Below, piece after piece: positions 35,801-42,871 of a stretch of 64,000 bases of DNA (the first letter of the stretch is position 1; the number at the start of each line of letters is the position of its first letter). The notes beneath the pieces were generated by a model. It was not told the origin of the DNA, searched no databases, and saw nothing but the letters and a program-made list of their open reading frames with translations. The DNA is taken from the NCBI GenBank assembly GCA_036362785.1, contig CP143625.1, positions 683,401 through 747,400 on the forward strand. The letters run 5' to 3'. Source of the DNA: a beta proteobacterium MWH-UniP1 (GTDB lineage Bacteria; Pseudomonadota; Gammaproteobacteria; Burkholderiales; Burkholderiaceae_A). The translations under genes were made by a program, and so were the position numbers.

Positions 35801-37777
35801 GAAGCCAAGGTTGTTTATTCTGGTCAGTTAGTGGTAGCGCCCAAAGCGATTACCGTGAGTTACAGCGCCAGTAAGACTTATGACGCATTAACTAGCTTCG
35901 CACCAAGTGTGACGTACAGCGGGGTTATCACCAACGATGTGGTGAGTTTTACGCGCAGCGGTACCTACAACAGCAAGAATGTTGGTACCAATCTAGGCTA
36001 TAGCCTGACCCTCACCGCATCCGGAACGGACGCGGCCAACTACGTCATCACGAATGCAAAGCAGTCCGGGAGCGATTTTGCACTCAGCGGTACCAATGGT
36101 GAGATCACAAAGGCCGACTTAACTGTAAGTGGGCTTACGGCGAGTAACAAGATCTACGACGGCACGGTGAATGCTACGCTCGGTGGCACGGCAAGCGTGA
36201 CTGCATTGGATAGTGACACGGTGAGCGTGTCCGGATCAGCGGTGGGCGTGTTCGCTGATAAGAATGTCGGTACGAACAAAGCCATTACCGTTAGCGGTGT
36301 GTCTCTGACCGGAGCCGACGCAGGTAACTACAACTTAGTCCAGCAAACAGGATTAAAAGCCGATATCACTGCAAAAAATATTACCGAAATCACCAAAATC
36401 GCTGCCGCAGACAAGACATATGACGGAACAAACACTGCAGCATTGAATACAGATGCGGCTGGCTTTACCGGCATCGTGGCGGGTGACGAGCTAACGGTGA
36501 GCGGTGGATCGGGTACTTTTGCAGATAAAGATGCCGGAACAGGCAAAACGGTCAGCATCACTGGCCTTGCCCTGGGTGGTGCCGATGCAGGCAATTACAA
36601 CCTAACGACGACCACCGCGAGCGCCACCGCAACTATTGCTAGGGCTAGTATCAGTGCAGTCACGGGCATTTCTGCTGCCAATAAAGTTTATGACGGCACC
36701 ACAGACGCCACCATTGATTTGTCGGGCGTCGTTCTCTCCGGAAAGTTGAATGGGGATAGTTTGACCATTACAGCTGGACCGGGCGCGTTTTCGAATAAGG
36801 ACGCGGGTGACAGCAAGACAGTCAACATTAGCGGCATTACCCTGGATGGTGCCGATAAGAACAACTACGTCTTGGCTAGCGGCACAGCTACAACAACCGC
36901 TAATATCACTCGAGTTCCACTTACCATTACTGCCAACGGGGATAGCAAAACCTATGACGGGGTCGCTTATTCCGACGGTAATGGCTTAAGTTTTAATGGG
37001 TTTATTACGGGTGAGAACAGCGACGTGCTAAGCGGCTCACTGAGTTACGGCGGGAACAGTCAGGGGGCAGTCAATGTTGGAAATTACGTCATCACGCCCG
37101 GTGGGTTGACCAGCAGTAATTACGACATAAGCTTTGTGAATGGCCAGCTCAAGATTGATCCGCGCCCGATTAAAGTGGTAGCAAATGATCTCAGCAAGAC
37201 GCGTGGCGCTTCTGACCCTGTCTTCACCTGGCGTGTGTTGGACGATGGTCTTGTTGCCGGCGACACCTTTGCGGGCGCGATCAGTCGCGCTGCTGGAGAG
37301 GCAGAGGGAACATATGCAATCAACGGCAATTCCTTGGTCAATAGCAATTATGTAATTACTTTTGAAGATGGGATTTTTACGATCAATCCACGTTCGACTG
37401 GAAGCGATCGCTCCACACAGAGCGCAGCAGCGTATGTTCAAAGAACAATTGCAAAAGAGTCTACACAGTTAAATTCAAGATCAATCGTGCGATCTGATTC
37501 CTCTATTGCAGAATCCAATCCGGCGTTTCTTGTCACGTCACAACAGCCCAGCGTTTCACTGAGTGGTGGTTTAGCGTTTGTTCGGGTGGATCAGCCAAAC
37601 GCTAATGCGGATAACTCGACAGGGGCCGATGCCTCTTCTTCTGGGCCCACGGCTATTTCTAATGTCGCAGCTGGCCGTGACCCGGCTGGCTTCATGCGTG
37701 TGTTCGTGGTCCGTGGCGGCGTTAGCCTGCCTCAAGCGGCGGCAACACAGTTGTGCGCTGCAGGCGGGGATTGCTAA
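29882..37777 (+). CDS. Two-partner-secretion exoprotein (TpsA) with GLUG, MBG and YDG repeats
   Basis: A 2,631-residue secreted protein. Residues 1-57 are an extended signal peptide (ESPR): MNSCLNRTYRLVWSEVHNAW, then a hydrophobic core ending in SVALAQ. Residues about 60-320 are the filamentous-haemagglutinin TPS domain with INPNGVLF near 140. Two GLUG blocks (about 630-840 and 1415-1625, GGLVG motifs) and MBG domains follow. YDG repeats (K-x-YDG, FADKNVGT, GNYNL) recur from about 1020 to 1195 and 1985 to 2345, with MBG-type domains to 2504. The end, LCAAGGDC, carries a Cys pair as in HMW1-type adhesins. No VENN motif or toxin domain is seen, so it is probably an adhesin. The ATG at 29882 has AAGGGA upstream; its stop overlaps the transporter start. 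Confidence 0.92.
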   Translation: MNSCLNRTYRLVWSEVHNAWVAVAETVRSRTKSSGRSARIKLAALVSGLMGSSVALAQLPTGGQIVGGAGTISSSGTTMTVTQTTDRMAANWQSFNIGKGNTVNFVQPNSNSVALNRVLGSDVSVIQGALNANGKLFLINPNGVLFTKDSHVNVGSLVASTLNITTENFMAGNYRFEGASSNAIINQGNITANGDGAGGGTVALITAKIVNQGAITAHKGNVLMGAGSRVTLNLGGPVSIEVEQGALDALIEQGGAIKADGGLVYLTAKAANDIVTTVINHTGVTEAQTLATGQSGKIYLMGDMAKGRVEVAGTLDASAPNGGDGGFVETSAATLKVHDGAAVRAGHWLIDPTNITVDAGMATTLQGQLSTGNATVTTARGGVDAGDIFLNAGITWSSGKTLTLRADRNIEINATLDASGGSGGRLSLEYGQGAKNGVLDGLAATYTINAPVKLRDSGAANGSNLNATNFATKFGSTGAITHFTTLSSLSALDAIDVNSTSLRGSYALGADLSLASMTAPIGNSARSFTGRFDGLGNTLSGLTLTGASYLGLFGTTGLNSFISNLKLNNFNLTATGAFNSSAYMGALVGRASGGSYYNLSYSNMTFSGGTSASTDAARQVGVGMTGIGGLIGIVGTSGVVIEKVRGSGVTIEGERNLGGLVGSISLSSTTAAKISDVQLDNVSLTITGAFGGQSSEVGGLAGALSYTTVQKTAVSNLTVRTKNNQNLSNGFVGGLVGSAYFSDIDKSFAHGSIDINNYTTIVSHPGATGSVGGLVGFVFGGSVSNSYALTDVTVNNSQSFRGGIGGLVGRAEHTSSTSASINNSYSAGKVSAGNLSGTNLNYIGGSIGTIQTSTTNASSGISALTITNVFWDRDASTRSNAIGTTSMAAKTGSTAIGALLSSTGSTAFDQAGYTGFDFTNVWASYTGIRPILRALQSTVQVKVDSVAKTYDKVAWNSPTYTATSGAPVTGTISLAGTAVNAVNAGTYSIQASGLTLNQSTHLDYQKWSDLSYIDGTLKINPKTLTLSGLTAANKVYDAGVTATLTGTASISAGVISGDTVSLTGTAAGTFADKNVGTSKTVTVSGLSLANNTDGNYTLSVPTLSANISKAPLSLSGLTASGKTYDGKTTATLTGSTSIKPLGSDDVALSGVVTGTFADANAGVNKPVTVSSVMLVGKDAGNYEFTSPTGLTATISKAALRVNANEFVSSAGTTPTKISESGCVDLAACVSGITLTGSNLGLTFASGALASNYNTTLWVSNSGGRLNVARPLSWSGFNLALSAVTDIHITSTLTASGATDKVSLLYGQGAVASGNTAAYRFGLTDTGFAGKLNLQAGQNLITKLGSNGDEYTWTVVSNRSELQNISLSGRSALGADVDASGSAWTALGNATTKFTGQFDGLGHTVSGLKIDKSSDTANNYQGLFGWAIGASFANIGIESPTIEAARYIGGLVGEGYATSITQSYVKNAALTGERGVGGLAGFLRYGSNVTDSFATGKTQGNIVANIAYHGGLIGIVETFDAGSKNVAANIRRSFANVSITPTGTEASVAGGLVGLFRGAGVIEDSFALGDVRGRNDGSGGLVGRLGDSSDTAKSTVTRSYASGAVSTNGGTAGGLIGLDVGSNGATSTVTNSVWNTITSGQPTSAGGARAVGKTNEQMQTLNTFANWNAAFTDATSYAGISDFRQPSIAFDGVSVWKMNPKYIPYTLSEIGTDKYTYNAQAQTPAEWDSKTVLGSVFAGWVLGTDYIFTHSSSNSTGFTNAGVYNPVSVTILRSGYNNASTGNTTGSLTIDKAALTVRANDDARFVTQSENTSYSGVSYSGFKGGDTVSVLTGTPTIARSDSTNNNTGSYTLTPSGLSSDKYSFNYENGTYQIVGADKMLVKAGTINSIYGQTVDWATPIVQYVAGGNVLTLEKQSQTGAAFVFQEGSPNTANTVSFTLAPTGTTLSTSNNVKAGTYALTGTGFVANTPNYTGGEAKVVYSGQLVVAPKAITVSYSASKTYDALTSFAPSVTYSGVITNDVVSFTRSGTYNSKNVGTNLGYSLTLTASGTDAANYVITNAKQSGSDFALSGTNGEITKADLTVSGLTASNKIYDGTVNATLGGTASVTALDSDTVSVSGSAVGVFADKNVGTNKAITVSGVSLTGADAGNYNLVQQTGLKADITAKNITEITKIAAADKTYDGTNTAALNTDAAGFTGIVAGDELTVSGGSGTFADKDAGTGKTVSITGLALGGADAGNYNLTTTTASATATIARASISAVTGISAANKVYDGTTDATIDLSGVVLSGKLNGDSLTITAGPGAFSNKDAGDSKTVNISGITLDGADKNNYVLASGTATTTANITRVPLTITANGDSKTYDGVAYSDGNGLSFNGFITGENSDVLSGSLSYGGNSQGAVNVGNYVITPGGLTSSNYDISFVNGQLKIDPRPIKVVANDLSKTRGASDPVFTWRVLDDGLVAGDTFAGAISRAAGEAEGTYAINGNSLVNSNYVITFEDGIFTINPRSTGSDRSTQSAAAYVQRTIAKESTQLNSRSIVRSDSSIAESNPAFLVTSQQPSVSLSGGLAFVRVDQPNANADNSTGADASSSGPTAISNVAAGRDPAGFMRVFVVRGGVSLPQAAATQLCAAGGDC

Positions 37778-39438
37778 TGCGCTACAAACAGACCCCTAAA
37801 CTCAAAGCTCGATCCTTGGCCACGGTTTTGGGCGCTATTGCCTCGTTTGGGTGCTATGCACAAGCCCAAGCACAAACCGCGCCCGACGCTGGTCAGACAC
37901 TGCGCGAGTTGCAGAAGCCTGATGCATTGCCGCTTCCCAAAGACAGTGCACCGCTAATCATTCAACCACCACCAGCCGCAATCACGCCGCCGGGTGGGCC
38001 GCAAGTGATGGTGAAAGAAGTCACTTTTGTGGGTAACACCGTGCTGAGCTCGGAAGCTCTGATGCAGGCGCTTGGTCCCCTCTTGGGTAAAAGTTTTGAT
38101 CTGGCTGGCCTGCGCGACATTGCTAATCAAGTAACAGAGATTTATCGAGCTAACGGCTACCCATTTGCCCGCGCATTTTTGCCGCCCCAGCCACTTGATG
38201 ACGGCACGCTTCGCATTGAAATCGTGGAAGGGCGCTATGGCAAGGTATCCGCCACAAGTGAAGATGTGTCCGTTGCACAGCAGGCGCAGGCCTGGCTTGG
38301 CGGATTAAAACCGGGCGCAGTGATTGAAAGCGAAGGTCTTGAGCGGGCGACTTTGCTGTTAGACGATCTACCTGGTGTTCGCACAGCACCTGTGATTCGC
38401 CCGGGGGCCGAAGTGGGCACCGGTGATTTAGCGGTGGGGGTGAGTAAAGAGCAGCCCTATGACATTAGCGTGGGCATTGAAAACCACGGCAACCGCTACA
38501 CGGGCTATAACCGCGCCCGGGTATCCGCCAACTTTAATAGCCCATTTATGTTGGGCGATCAGGTGAGTCTTACGGCCCTGGGCAGTGACAAAGACTTATG
38601 GTTGGGTTCGGCAAACTACAGCCTGCCACTGGGCAATACCGGGTTGCGTGGCAGTTTGGGCGTAGCCCACACCACTTATGAGCTTGCAAGAGAATTCGCA
38701 AACTCGGGGGAGGGCACGGCTGATGTGGGCACGCTTGGCCTGAGTTACCCGTTGATTCGCAGCCAGAAAACCAACATCACGTTAGCTGGTACTTGGCAAT
38801 ACAAGCGGTTGAAAGACGATAAATCGAATCCTGCGGACAACGAAAAAAAGCACAGCAACACACTTCCACTGAGCGTGCAGTTTGATCACCGCGATGCGCT
38901 CGGTGGTGGCGGTGTCACGTATGGCTCGGTGACCTGGACTCTGGGAGAGGTCAACGTGACGGGTGGTGAGACAGCGTCTGATCCGCAGGGCAAATTTAAT
39001 AAACTGAATCTCGATATCGCCCGCATGCAGGCCCTGCCAGAAAATTTCATGTTGTATGGCCGTGTGAGTGCCCAAGCCGCAAACAAGAATCTGGACAGTT
39101 CAGAAGACATGAGCTTGGCGGGCCCCGGTGGTGTTCGGGCCTATCCGGTGGGTGAGTTAAGCGGCGACGAGGGCTGGCTTGGTCAGATCGAGCTTCGCTA
39201 CGTGTTCGGAGCTTATGCGCCCTATGTCTTTTACGACCATGGCCGCATTCGGAGCAATCAAGACGGGTCGGGGACGAGCCGTACTCTGGCCGGTGGCGGT
39301 GTGGGCCTGCGGTATCAGCGTGGCGGCTGGAGTGCAGATCTAGCGTTGGCCTGGCGAAGCGAGGGTGGCCGGCCAGCAGATGCTAAAGAGTCCGACGGCG
39401 AACCCAGGGCTTGGGTTTCGGTGGGTTACCGGTTCTAA
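37777..39438 (+). CDS. TpsB outer-membrane transporter (ShlB/FhaC family)
   Basis: A 553-residue Omp85-superfamily protein. A signal peptide ends near residue 31 (YAQAQAQ). A Pro-rich linker and POTRA domains (VKEVTFVGNTVLSSEAL, then YRANGYPFARAFLP and LRIEIVEGRYG) precede a 16-stranded beta barrel with GPGGVRAYP, the loop-6 motif of the family (usually VRGY), and a C-terminal strand ending in Phe. It exports the exoprotein encoded upstream. The ATG at 37777 shares its A with the TAA of the exoprotein gene (TAATG), so the two are translationally coupled. Confidence 0.95.
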   Translation: MRYKQTPKLKARSLATVLGAIASFGCYAQAQAQTAPDAGQTLRELQKPDALPLPKDSAPLIIQPPPAAITPPGGPQVMVKEVTFVGNTVLSSEALMQALGPLLGKSFDLAGLRDIANQVTEIYRANGYPFARAFLPPQPLDDGTLRIEIVEGRYGKVSATSEDVSVAQQAQAWLGGLKPGAVIESEGLERATLLLDDLPGVRTAPVIRPGAEVGTGDLAVGVSKEQPYDISVGIENHGNRYTGYNRARVSANFNSPFMLGDQVSLTALGSDKDLWLGSANYSLPLGNTGLRGSLGVAHTTYELAREFANSGEGTADVGTLGLSYPLIRSQKTNITLAGTWQYKRLKDDKSNPADNEKKHSNTLPLSVQFDHRDALGGGGVTYGSVTWTLGEVNVTGGETASDPQGKFNKLNLDIARMQALPENFMLYGRVSAQAANKNLDSSEDMSLAGPGGVRAYPVGELSGDEGWLGQIELRYVFGAYAPYVFYDHGRIRSNQDGSGTSRTLAGGGVGLRYQRGGWSADLALAWRSEGGRPADAKESDGEPRAWVSVGYRF

Positions 39439-39445
39439 ACGACAA

Positions 39446-39490
39446 GGTGTCAGACACCTGGCAGGGTGTCCGACACCGGTGCATGACACC
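39446..39490. repeat. Palindrome cluster after the TpsB gene
   Basis: GGTGTCAGACACC at 39446-39458, GGTGTCCGACACC at 39465-39477 and the degenerate GGTGCATGACACC at 39478-39490. They start 8 bases after the tpsB stop and form one border of the orphan ccdA-like gene. Confidence 0.85.
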
Positions 39491-39493
39491 TGA

Positions 39494-39518
39494 GTGGGGC
39501 AGGTTTAACTAACCCCAC
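39494..39518. terminator. Possible weak terminator hairpin after the TpsB gene
   Basis: GTGGGG at 39494-39499 pairs with CCCCAC at 39513-39518 around a 13-base loop. No T run follows, so this is only a possible terminator for the converging tpsB and ccdA-like genes. Confidence 0.25.
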
Positions 39519-39556
39519 GAGCGGGTCGGCACTTCATCGATTGCGTCAATGTGCCA

Positions 39557-39802
39557 TTACAGTGTGCTGTGTTCGTCTGCCAAGGAAGGGTGTGATGCAT
39601 TGAACTTGTTCCAGGCGGCGAGACCCCCTTCAAGCTGCTTTATGCGGGCGTCTTTTGCGGCTTCACGGCTCGCTAAATGCTCGGGCAGCAGCAGACCTAC
39701 CGTTGCCGAGAAATTTGGGATGCAGGCCTTGGCAGAAACTACCAAGTCTTCCCGAAGTGTCAGGGTAACGGCTTTCTTCCGAGTCCCGGTTTGGGTTTTC
39801 AT
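39557..39802 (-). CDS. CcdA-like antitoxin, without a toxin partner
   Basis: An 81-residue protein: a ribbon-helix-helix-like N-terminus (RKKAVTLTLREDLVVSAKAC), then LSATV-like packing and the C-terminal NKFNASHPSLADEHSTL, resembling the toxin-binding tail of CcdA antitoxins. The ATG at 39802 has AAGGCA upstream. In ccd operons the ccdB toxin gene follows ccdA directly; here only 118 non-coding bases remain before the TpsB gene, so the toxin is missing. The gene is flanked on both sides by palindrome clusters. It may be a remnant, an anti-addiction module, or a regulator. Confidence 0.7.
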   Translation of the reverse strand: MKTQTGTRKKAVTLTLREDLVVSAKACIPNFSATVGLLLPEHLASREAAKDARIKQLEGGLAAWNKFNASHPSLADEHSTL

Positions 39803-39866
39803 TGATTTGCCTTTTACGATCATCAAGGCACATCTTATGCCCACCTAATGGCGCCAAGTCAGGCAC

Positions 39867-39900
39867 GGTGTCTGACACCGTGGCTTAGGTGTCTGACACC
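39867..39900. repeat. Paired palindromes upstream of the ccdA-like gene
   Basis: GGTGTCTGACACC at 39867-39879 and 39888-39900 with an 8-base gap (GTGGCTTA), preceded by the partial unit GTCAGGCAC at 39858-39866. This is the same paired layout as in nnrD and mtnA. Confidence 0.88.
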
Positions 39901-39934
39901 TTGCCGGAAAACTATTGGAATAGCCCTTCTGGGC

Positions 39935-39981
39935 TATAATCTGCGGTCCCTTGCCACACCACTATGTTAGCGGGTGCTAAC
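39935..39981 (+). promoter_or_regulatory. Promoter -10 and leader hairpin of the rpsF operon
   Basis: TATAAT at 39935-39940 is a perfect -10 element; the -35 is weak (TATTGG or TTGGAA upstream). The leader contains GTTAGC (39966-39971) and GCTAAC (39976-39981), a 6-bp stem with a GGGT loop. rpsF leaders in many bacteria bind the S6:S18 complex for autoregulation; whether this hairpin is that element is not shown by the sequence alone. Confidence 0.45.
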
Positions 39982-40022
39982 AATTTAATGTTGGGTGGCG
40001 TTATCCAAAAGGAAAACACATC

Positions 40023-40391
40023 GTGCGTCATTACGAGATCGTTTTTATTGTGCATCCTGATCAGAGCGAGCAGGTGCCCGCCATGATCGAGCGCTACAGC
40101 GCCATCGTCACCTCCAAGGGTGGCAAGGTCCATCGGACCGAAGACTGGGGCCGTCGCCAACTGGCTTACCCCATCGAAAAAGTTGCCAAAGCCCACTACG
40201 TGCTCATGAACATTGAGTGCGGCCAGCCTGAAATGGACGAACTGGACCATGCCTTCCGCTTTAACGATGCGGTTCTGCGTCACCTGGTGGTTGCCATGAA
40301 GAAAGCTGAAACAGGCCCATCGCCGATGATCAAAGTCATCCAGCGCGAAGAAGCCCGCAAGGCTGTTGCAGAGGCGCCCGTAGCTGCCTAA
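40023..40391 (+). CDS. rpsF: 30S ribosomal protein S6
   Basis: A 122-residue ribosomal protein of the central domain of the 30S subunit, partner of S18. [18 protein letters not shown] and [17 protein letters not shown] are S6 signatures. The start is GTG at 40023 with AAAAGGAAA upstream. It is first in rpsF-priB-rpsR-rplI, followed by dnaB. Confidence 0.98.
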   Translation: MRHYEIVFIVHPDQSEQVPAMIERYSAIVTSKGGKVHRTEDWGRRQLAYPIEKVAKAHYVLMNIECGQPEMDELDHAFRFNDAVLRHLVVAMKKAETGPSPMIKVIQREEARKAVAEAPVAA

Positions 40392-40423
40392 TCGGTAGCT
40401 AGTTCGCTGCAGTGGTGCGGTGA

Positions 40424-40717
40424 GTGACAAATCGGGTCTTGCTGTCGGGAAGTCTGGTCGAAAAAAAGGCCAAGCGTTACACCCCAGCAGGTCTTCCGGT
40501 TGTGGAACTTACCCTGGCCCATGATTCACAAGTTGAAGAGGCCGCATCACAGCGCGTTGTGCAGTTTGAAGTCCGCGTCAAAGCGGTTGGCCAAGTGGCC
40601 GAACGAATTGAAGCAGTTCAGATTGGCAGCAATGTGCAGGCAAGCGGATTTCTAGCCCCGGCGCGACAGCACAGCAAGCAACTCATATTTCACCTTACCG
40701 AATTTGAATTGGAGTAA
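40424..40717 (+). CDS. priB: Primosomal replication protein N (PriB)
   Basis: A 97-residue OB-fold single-stranded-DNA-binding protein involved in replication restart with PriA. Start is GTG ([11 protein letters not shown]). The order between rpsF and rpsR is diagnostic for Betaproteobacteria and Gammaproteobacteria. [18 protein letters not shown] and FELE at the end are typical. Confidence 0.95.
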   Translation: MTNRVLLSGSLVEKKAKRYTPAGLPVVELTLAHDSQVEEAASQRVVQFEVRVKAVGQVAERIEAVQIGSNVQASGFLAPARQHSKQLIFHLTEFELE

Positions 40718-40722
40718 AGAAC

Positions 40723-40998
40723 ATGGCTTTCAACAAAAAATTTGACAAAAACAAGCGTCCCCGTCGTCCCGCACAGTCGGCACTCTTTAAGCGCAAGCGC
40801 GTCTGCCGCTTCACCGCCGAAGGCGTGGAGCAGATCGATTACAAAGACATCGACACGCTCAAAGACTTCGTGACCGAGACCGGCAAGATTATTCCTGCGC
40901 GTATTACTGGTACCAACGCCCGTTACCAGCGCCAACTGACGACCGCGATCAAGCGCGCTCGTTTTCTGGCCCTGATCGCGTTTACCGACAACCATTAA
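40723..40998 (+). CDS. rpsR: 30S ribosomal protein S18
   Basis: A 91-residue basic ribosomal protein that binds 16S rRNA together with S6. The core [19 protein letters not shown] and [22 protein letters not shown] are the S18 signature. The ATG lies 5 bp after the priB stop, with GGAGTAAAG as ribosome binding site. Confidence 0.98.
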   Translation: MAFNKKFDKNKRPRRPAQSALFKRKRVCRFTAEGVEQIDYKDIDTLKDFVTETGKIIPARITGTNARYQRQLTTAIKRARFLALIAFTDNH

Positions 40999-41030
40999 TC
41001 GCCCCGACAAACCCTATTTAAGGATTGAAC

Positions 41031-41483
41031 ATGCAAGTCATTCTTCTTGAAAAAGTCGTCAACCTGGGTCAGCTTGGCGATGTGGTCCGCGTGAAAGACG
41101 GTTTTGCACGCAACTTTTTGATTCCCAATGGCATGGCACGCCGTGCCACTGAGCAGGCCAAGGCTGAATTCGAAGCCCGCCGTGCTGAGTTGGAAAAAGC
41201 ACAGGCTGAAAAGCTGGCTGCTGCCCAGGCGCTCGGCGCCAAAATGTCGGGCCTGGTCTTGGAAGTGTCGCAAAAGGCCGGTGTGGACGGTCGCCTGTTT
41301 GGCTCTGTGACCAACTTCGACATTGCTGAAGCGCTCAAGGGCAAAGGCATCGACGTGGCGAAAGCCTGTGTGCGTATGCCCAACGGTCCGCTGAAAATGG
41401 TGGGTGATCATGCCATTCAAGTGGCGCCCCACACCGATGTGGTGGCCGACATTACGGTCCGCGTGATCGGCGAGACCGCCTAA
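41031..41483 (+). CDS. rplI: 50S ribosomal protein L9
   Basis: A 150-residue protein with two globular domains joined by a long helix (about residues 40-75, rich in Ala, Glu and Lys). [19 protein letters not shown] and [13 protein letters not shown] form the N-terminal 23S rRNA-binding domain. The ATG at 41031 follows AAGGATT and is preferred over the TTG at 41025. Confidence 0.98.
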   Translation: MQVILLEKVVNLGQLGDVVRVKDGFARNFLIPNGMARRATEQAKAEFEARRAELEKAQAEKLAAAQALGAKMSGLVLEVSQKAGVDGRLFGSVTNFDIAEALKGKGIDVAKACVRMPNGPLKMVGDHAIQVAPHTDVVADITVRVIGETA

Positions 41484-41489
41484 TACGGC

Positions 41490-42869
41490 ATGGATACCCA
41501 GGCGCTTGCGCTGCGGGTTCCCCCGCATTCCATTGAAGCAGAGGCCTCCGTTTTAGGGGGCCTTTTGCTTGATAACGGCGCATGGGATCGCATTGGCGAT
41601 CTGGTTCGGCCCGATGATTTTTACCGGGCCGATCACCGCCTGATTTTTGACTGCATTGCCAAACTGATTGACGCTGCTAAACCGGCAGACGTGGTCACGG
41701 TATTCGAAGCACTGCAGAGTCTGGGCCGCGCCGATGAAGTGGGCGGCCTGGCTTACTTAAACACACTGGCCCATGAGACACCGTCTGCGGCCAATATCCG
41801 TCGCTATGCCGAGATCGTTCGTGATCGCGCTATCTTGCGCAATCTGGTGTCGGTTAGTGATCAGATTGCCACGCAGGCCTTAAACCCTGCGGGTAAAGAA
41901 ACCCGCCAGATTTTGGACGAGGCCGAGAGCCATATTTTTCAAATCGGTGAGCAGGGTTCGCGCACATCGGGTGGCTTTCAAGACTTTCACACGGTCTTGG
42001 CCCGCGTGGTGGAAAAGGTCGACGATCTTTATCAAACTCCCAATGCATCGGATGTCACCGGTGTGCCATCGGGCTTTACCGATCTGGATCAAAAAACCGC
42101 GGGCATGCACCCAGGGGACTTGATCATTGTGGCGGGCCGTCCCAGTATGGGTAAGACCTCGCTCGCGTTGAATATTGCCGAGCATGTGGCCATTTCCGAA
42201 AGCCTGCCGGTGGCCGTCTTCAGTATGGAGATGGGCGCAGAGCAACTGGCTATGCGGGTCTTGTGTTCGGTGGGCCGATTGGATGCGCAGCGCGTGCGCA
42301 CGGGCCGACTAACGGAAGACGATTGGAATCGGCTAACGCAGGCCATGGGCCGTATGAAAGAAGCCCGCATTCATATCGATGAAACCCCGGGCTTAAATCC
42401 ATTAGAACTTCGGTCGCGTGCACGCCGGCTCTCGCGCCAATACGGCACACTCGGGCTGATTGTGGTGGACTACCTGCAGTTGATGAGCGCATCAAGCATG
42501 GGTGAAAACCGCACCACTGAAATTTCTGAGATCACACGATCACTCAAAGGTCTTGCCAAAGAGTTGGGCTGCCCGGTGTTGGCACTTTCACAGCTGAACC
42601 GAACGGTTGAGCAGCGCACCGACAAACGGCCCGTGATGAGCGACCTGCGCGAATCCGGCGCCATCGAACAAGATGCCGACGTGATTTTGTTCATCTATCG
42701 CGACGAAGTCTATCGGCCCGACACACCTGATAAAGGCGTGGCCGAGATCATCATTGCAAAACAGCGTAACGGCCCCATTGGCACAGTTCGGCTGACCTTT
42801 TTGGGCCAATACACCAAGTTTGAAAACCACGCACCGCCACCGCCGGCGGGCTACTCATCGGAGTATTAA
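41490..42869 (+). CDS. dnaB: Replicative DNA helicase DnaB
   Basis: A 459-residue hexameric helicase. The N-terminal domain begins near VPPHSIEAEASVLGGLLLD. The RecA-like domain has the Walker A GRPSMGKTSLALNIA, the Walker B LGLIVVDYLQLM and MSDLRESGAIEQDADV. It unwinds the lagging-strand template at the fork. The ATG is 6 bp after rplI, in the usual rplI-dnaB arrangement. No intein was seen. Confidence 0.98.
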   Translation: MDTQALALRVPPHSIEAEASVLGGLLLDNGAWDRIGDLVRPDDFYRADHRLIFDCIAKLIDAAKPADVVTVFEALQSLGRADEVGGLAYLNTLAHETPSAANIRRYAEIVRDRAILRNLVSVSDQIATQALNPAGKETRQILDEAESHIFQIGEQGSRTSGGFQDFHTVLARVVEKVDDLYQTPNASDVTGVPSGFTDLDQKTAGMHPGDLIIVAGRPSMGKTSLALNIAEHVAISESLPVAVFSMEMGAEQLAMRVLCSVGRLDAQRVRTGRLTEDDWNRLTQAMGRMKEARIHIDETPGLNPLELRSRARRLSRQYGTLGLIVVDYLQLMSASSMGENRTTEISEITRSLKGLAKELGCPVLALSQLNRTVEQRTDKRPVMSDLRESGAIEQDADVILFIYRDEVYRPDTPDKGVAEIIIAKQRNGPIGTVRLTFLGQYTKFENHAPPPPAGYSSEY

Positions 42870-42871
42870 CC

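Noticed and set aside
35840-37400. Repetitive DNA that could suggest a CRISPR or satellite array
   Set aside because: The periodicity of about 260-270 bp is coding (YDG/MBG protein repeats) with diverged DNA and no spacer structure.
29882-37777. Calling the exoprotein a contact-dependent inhibition toxin (CdiA)
   Set aside because: No VENN-type motif, no toxin-like C-terminal domain and no small immunity gene between it and the transporter gene.
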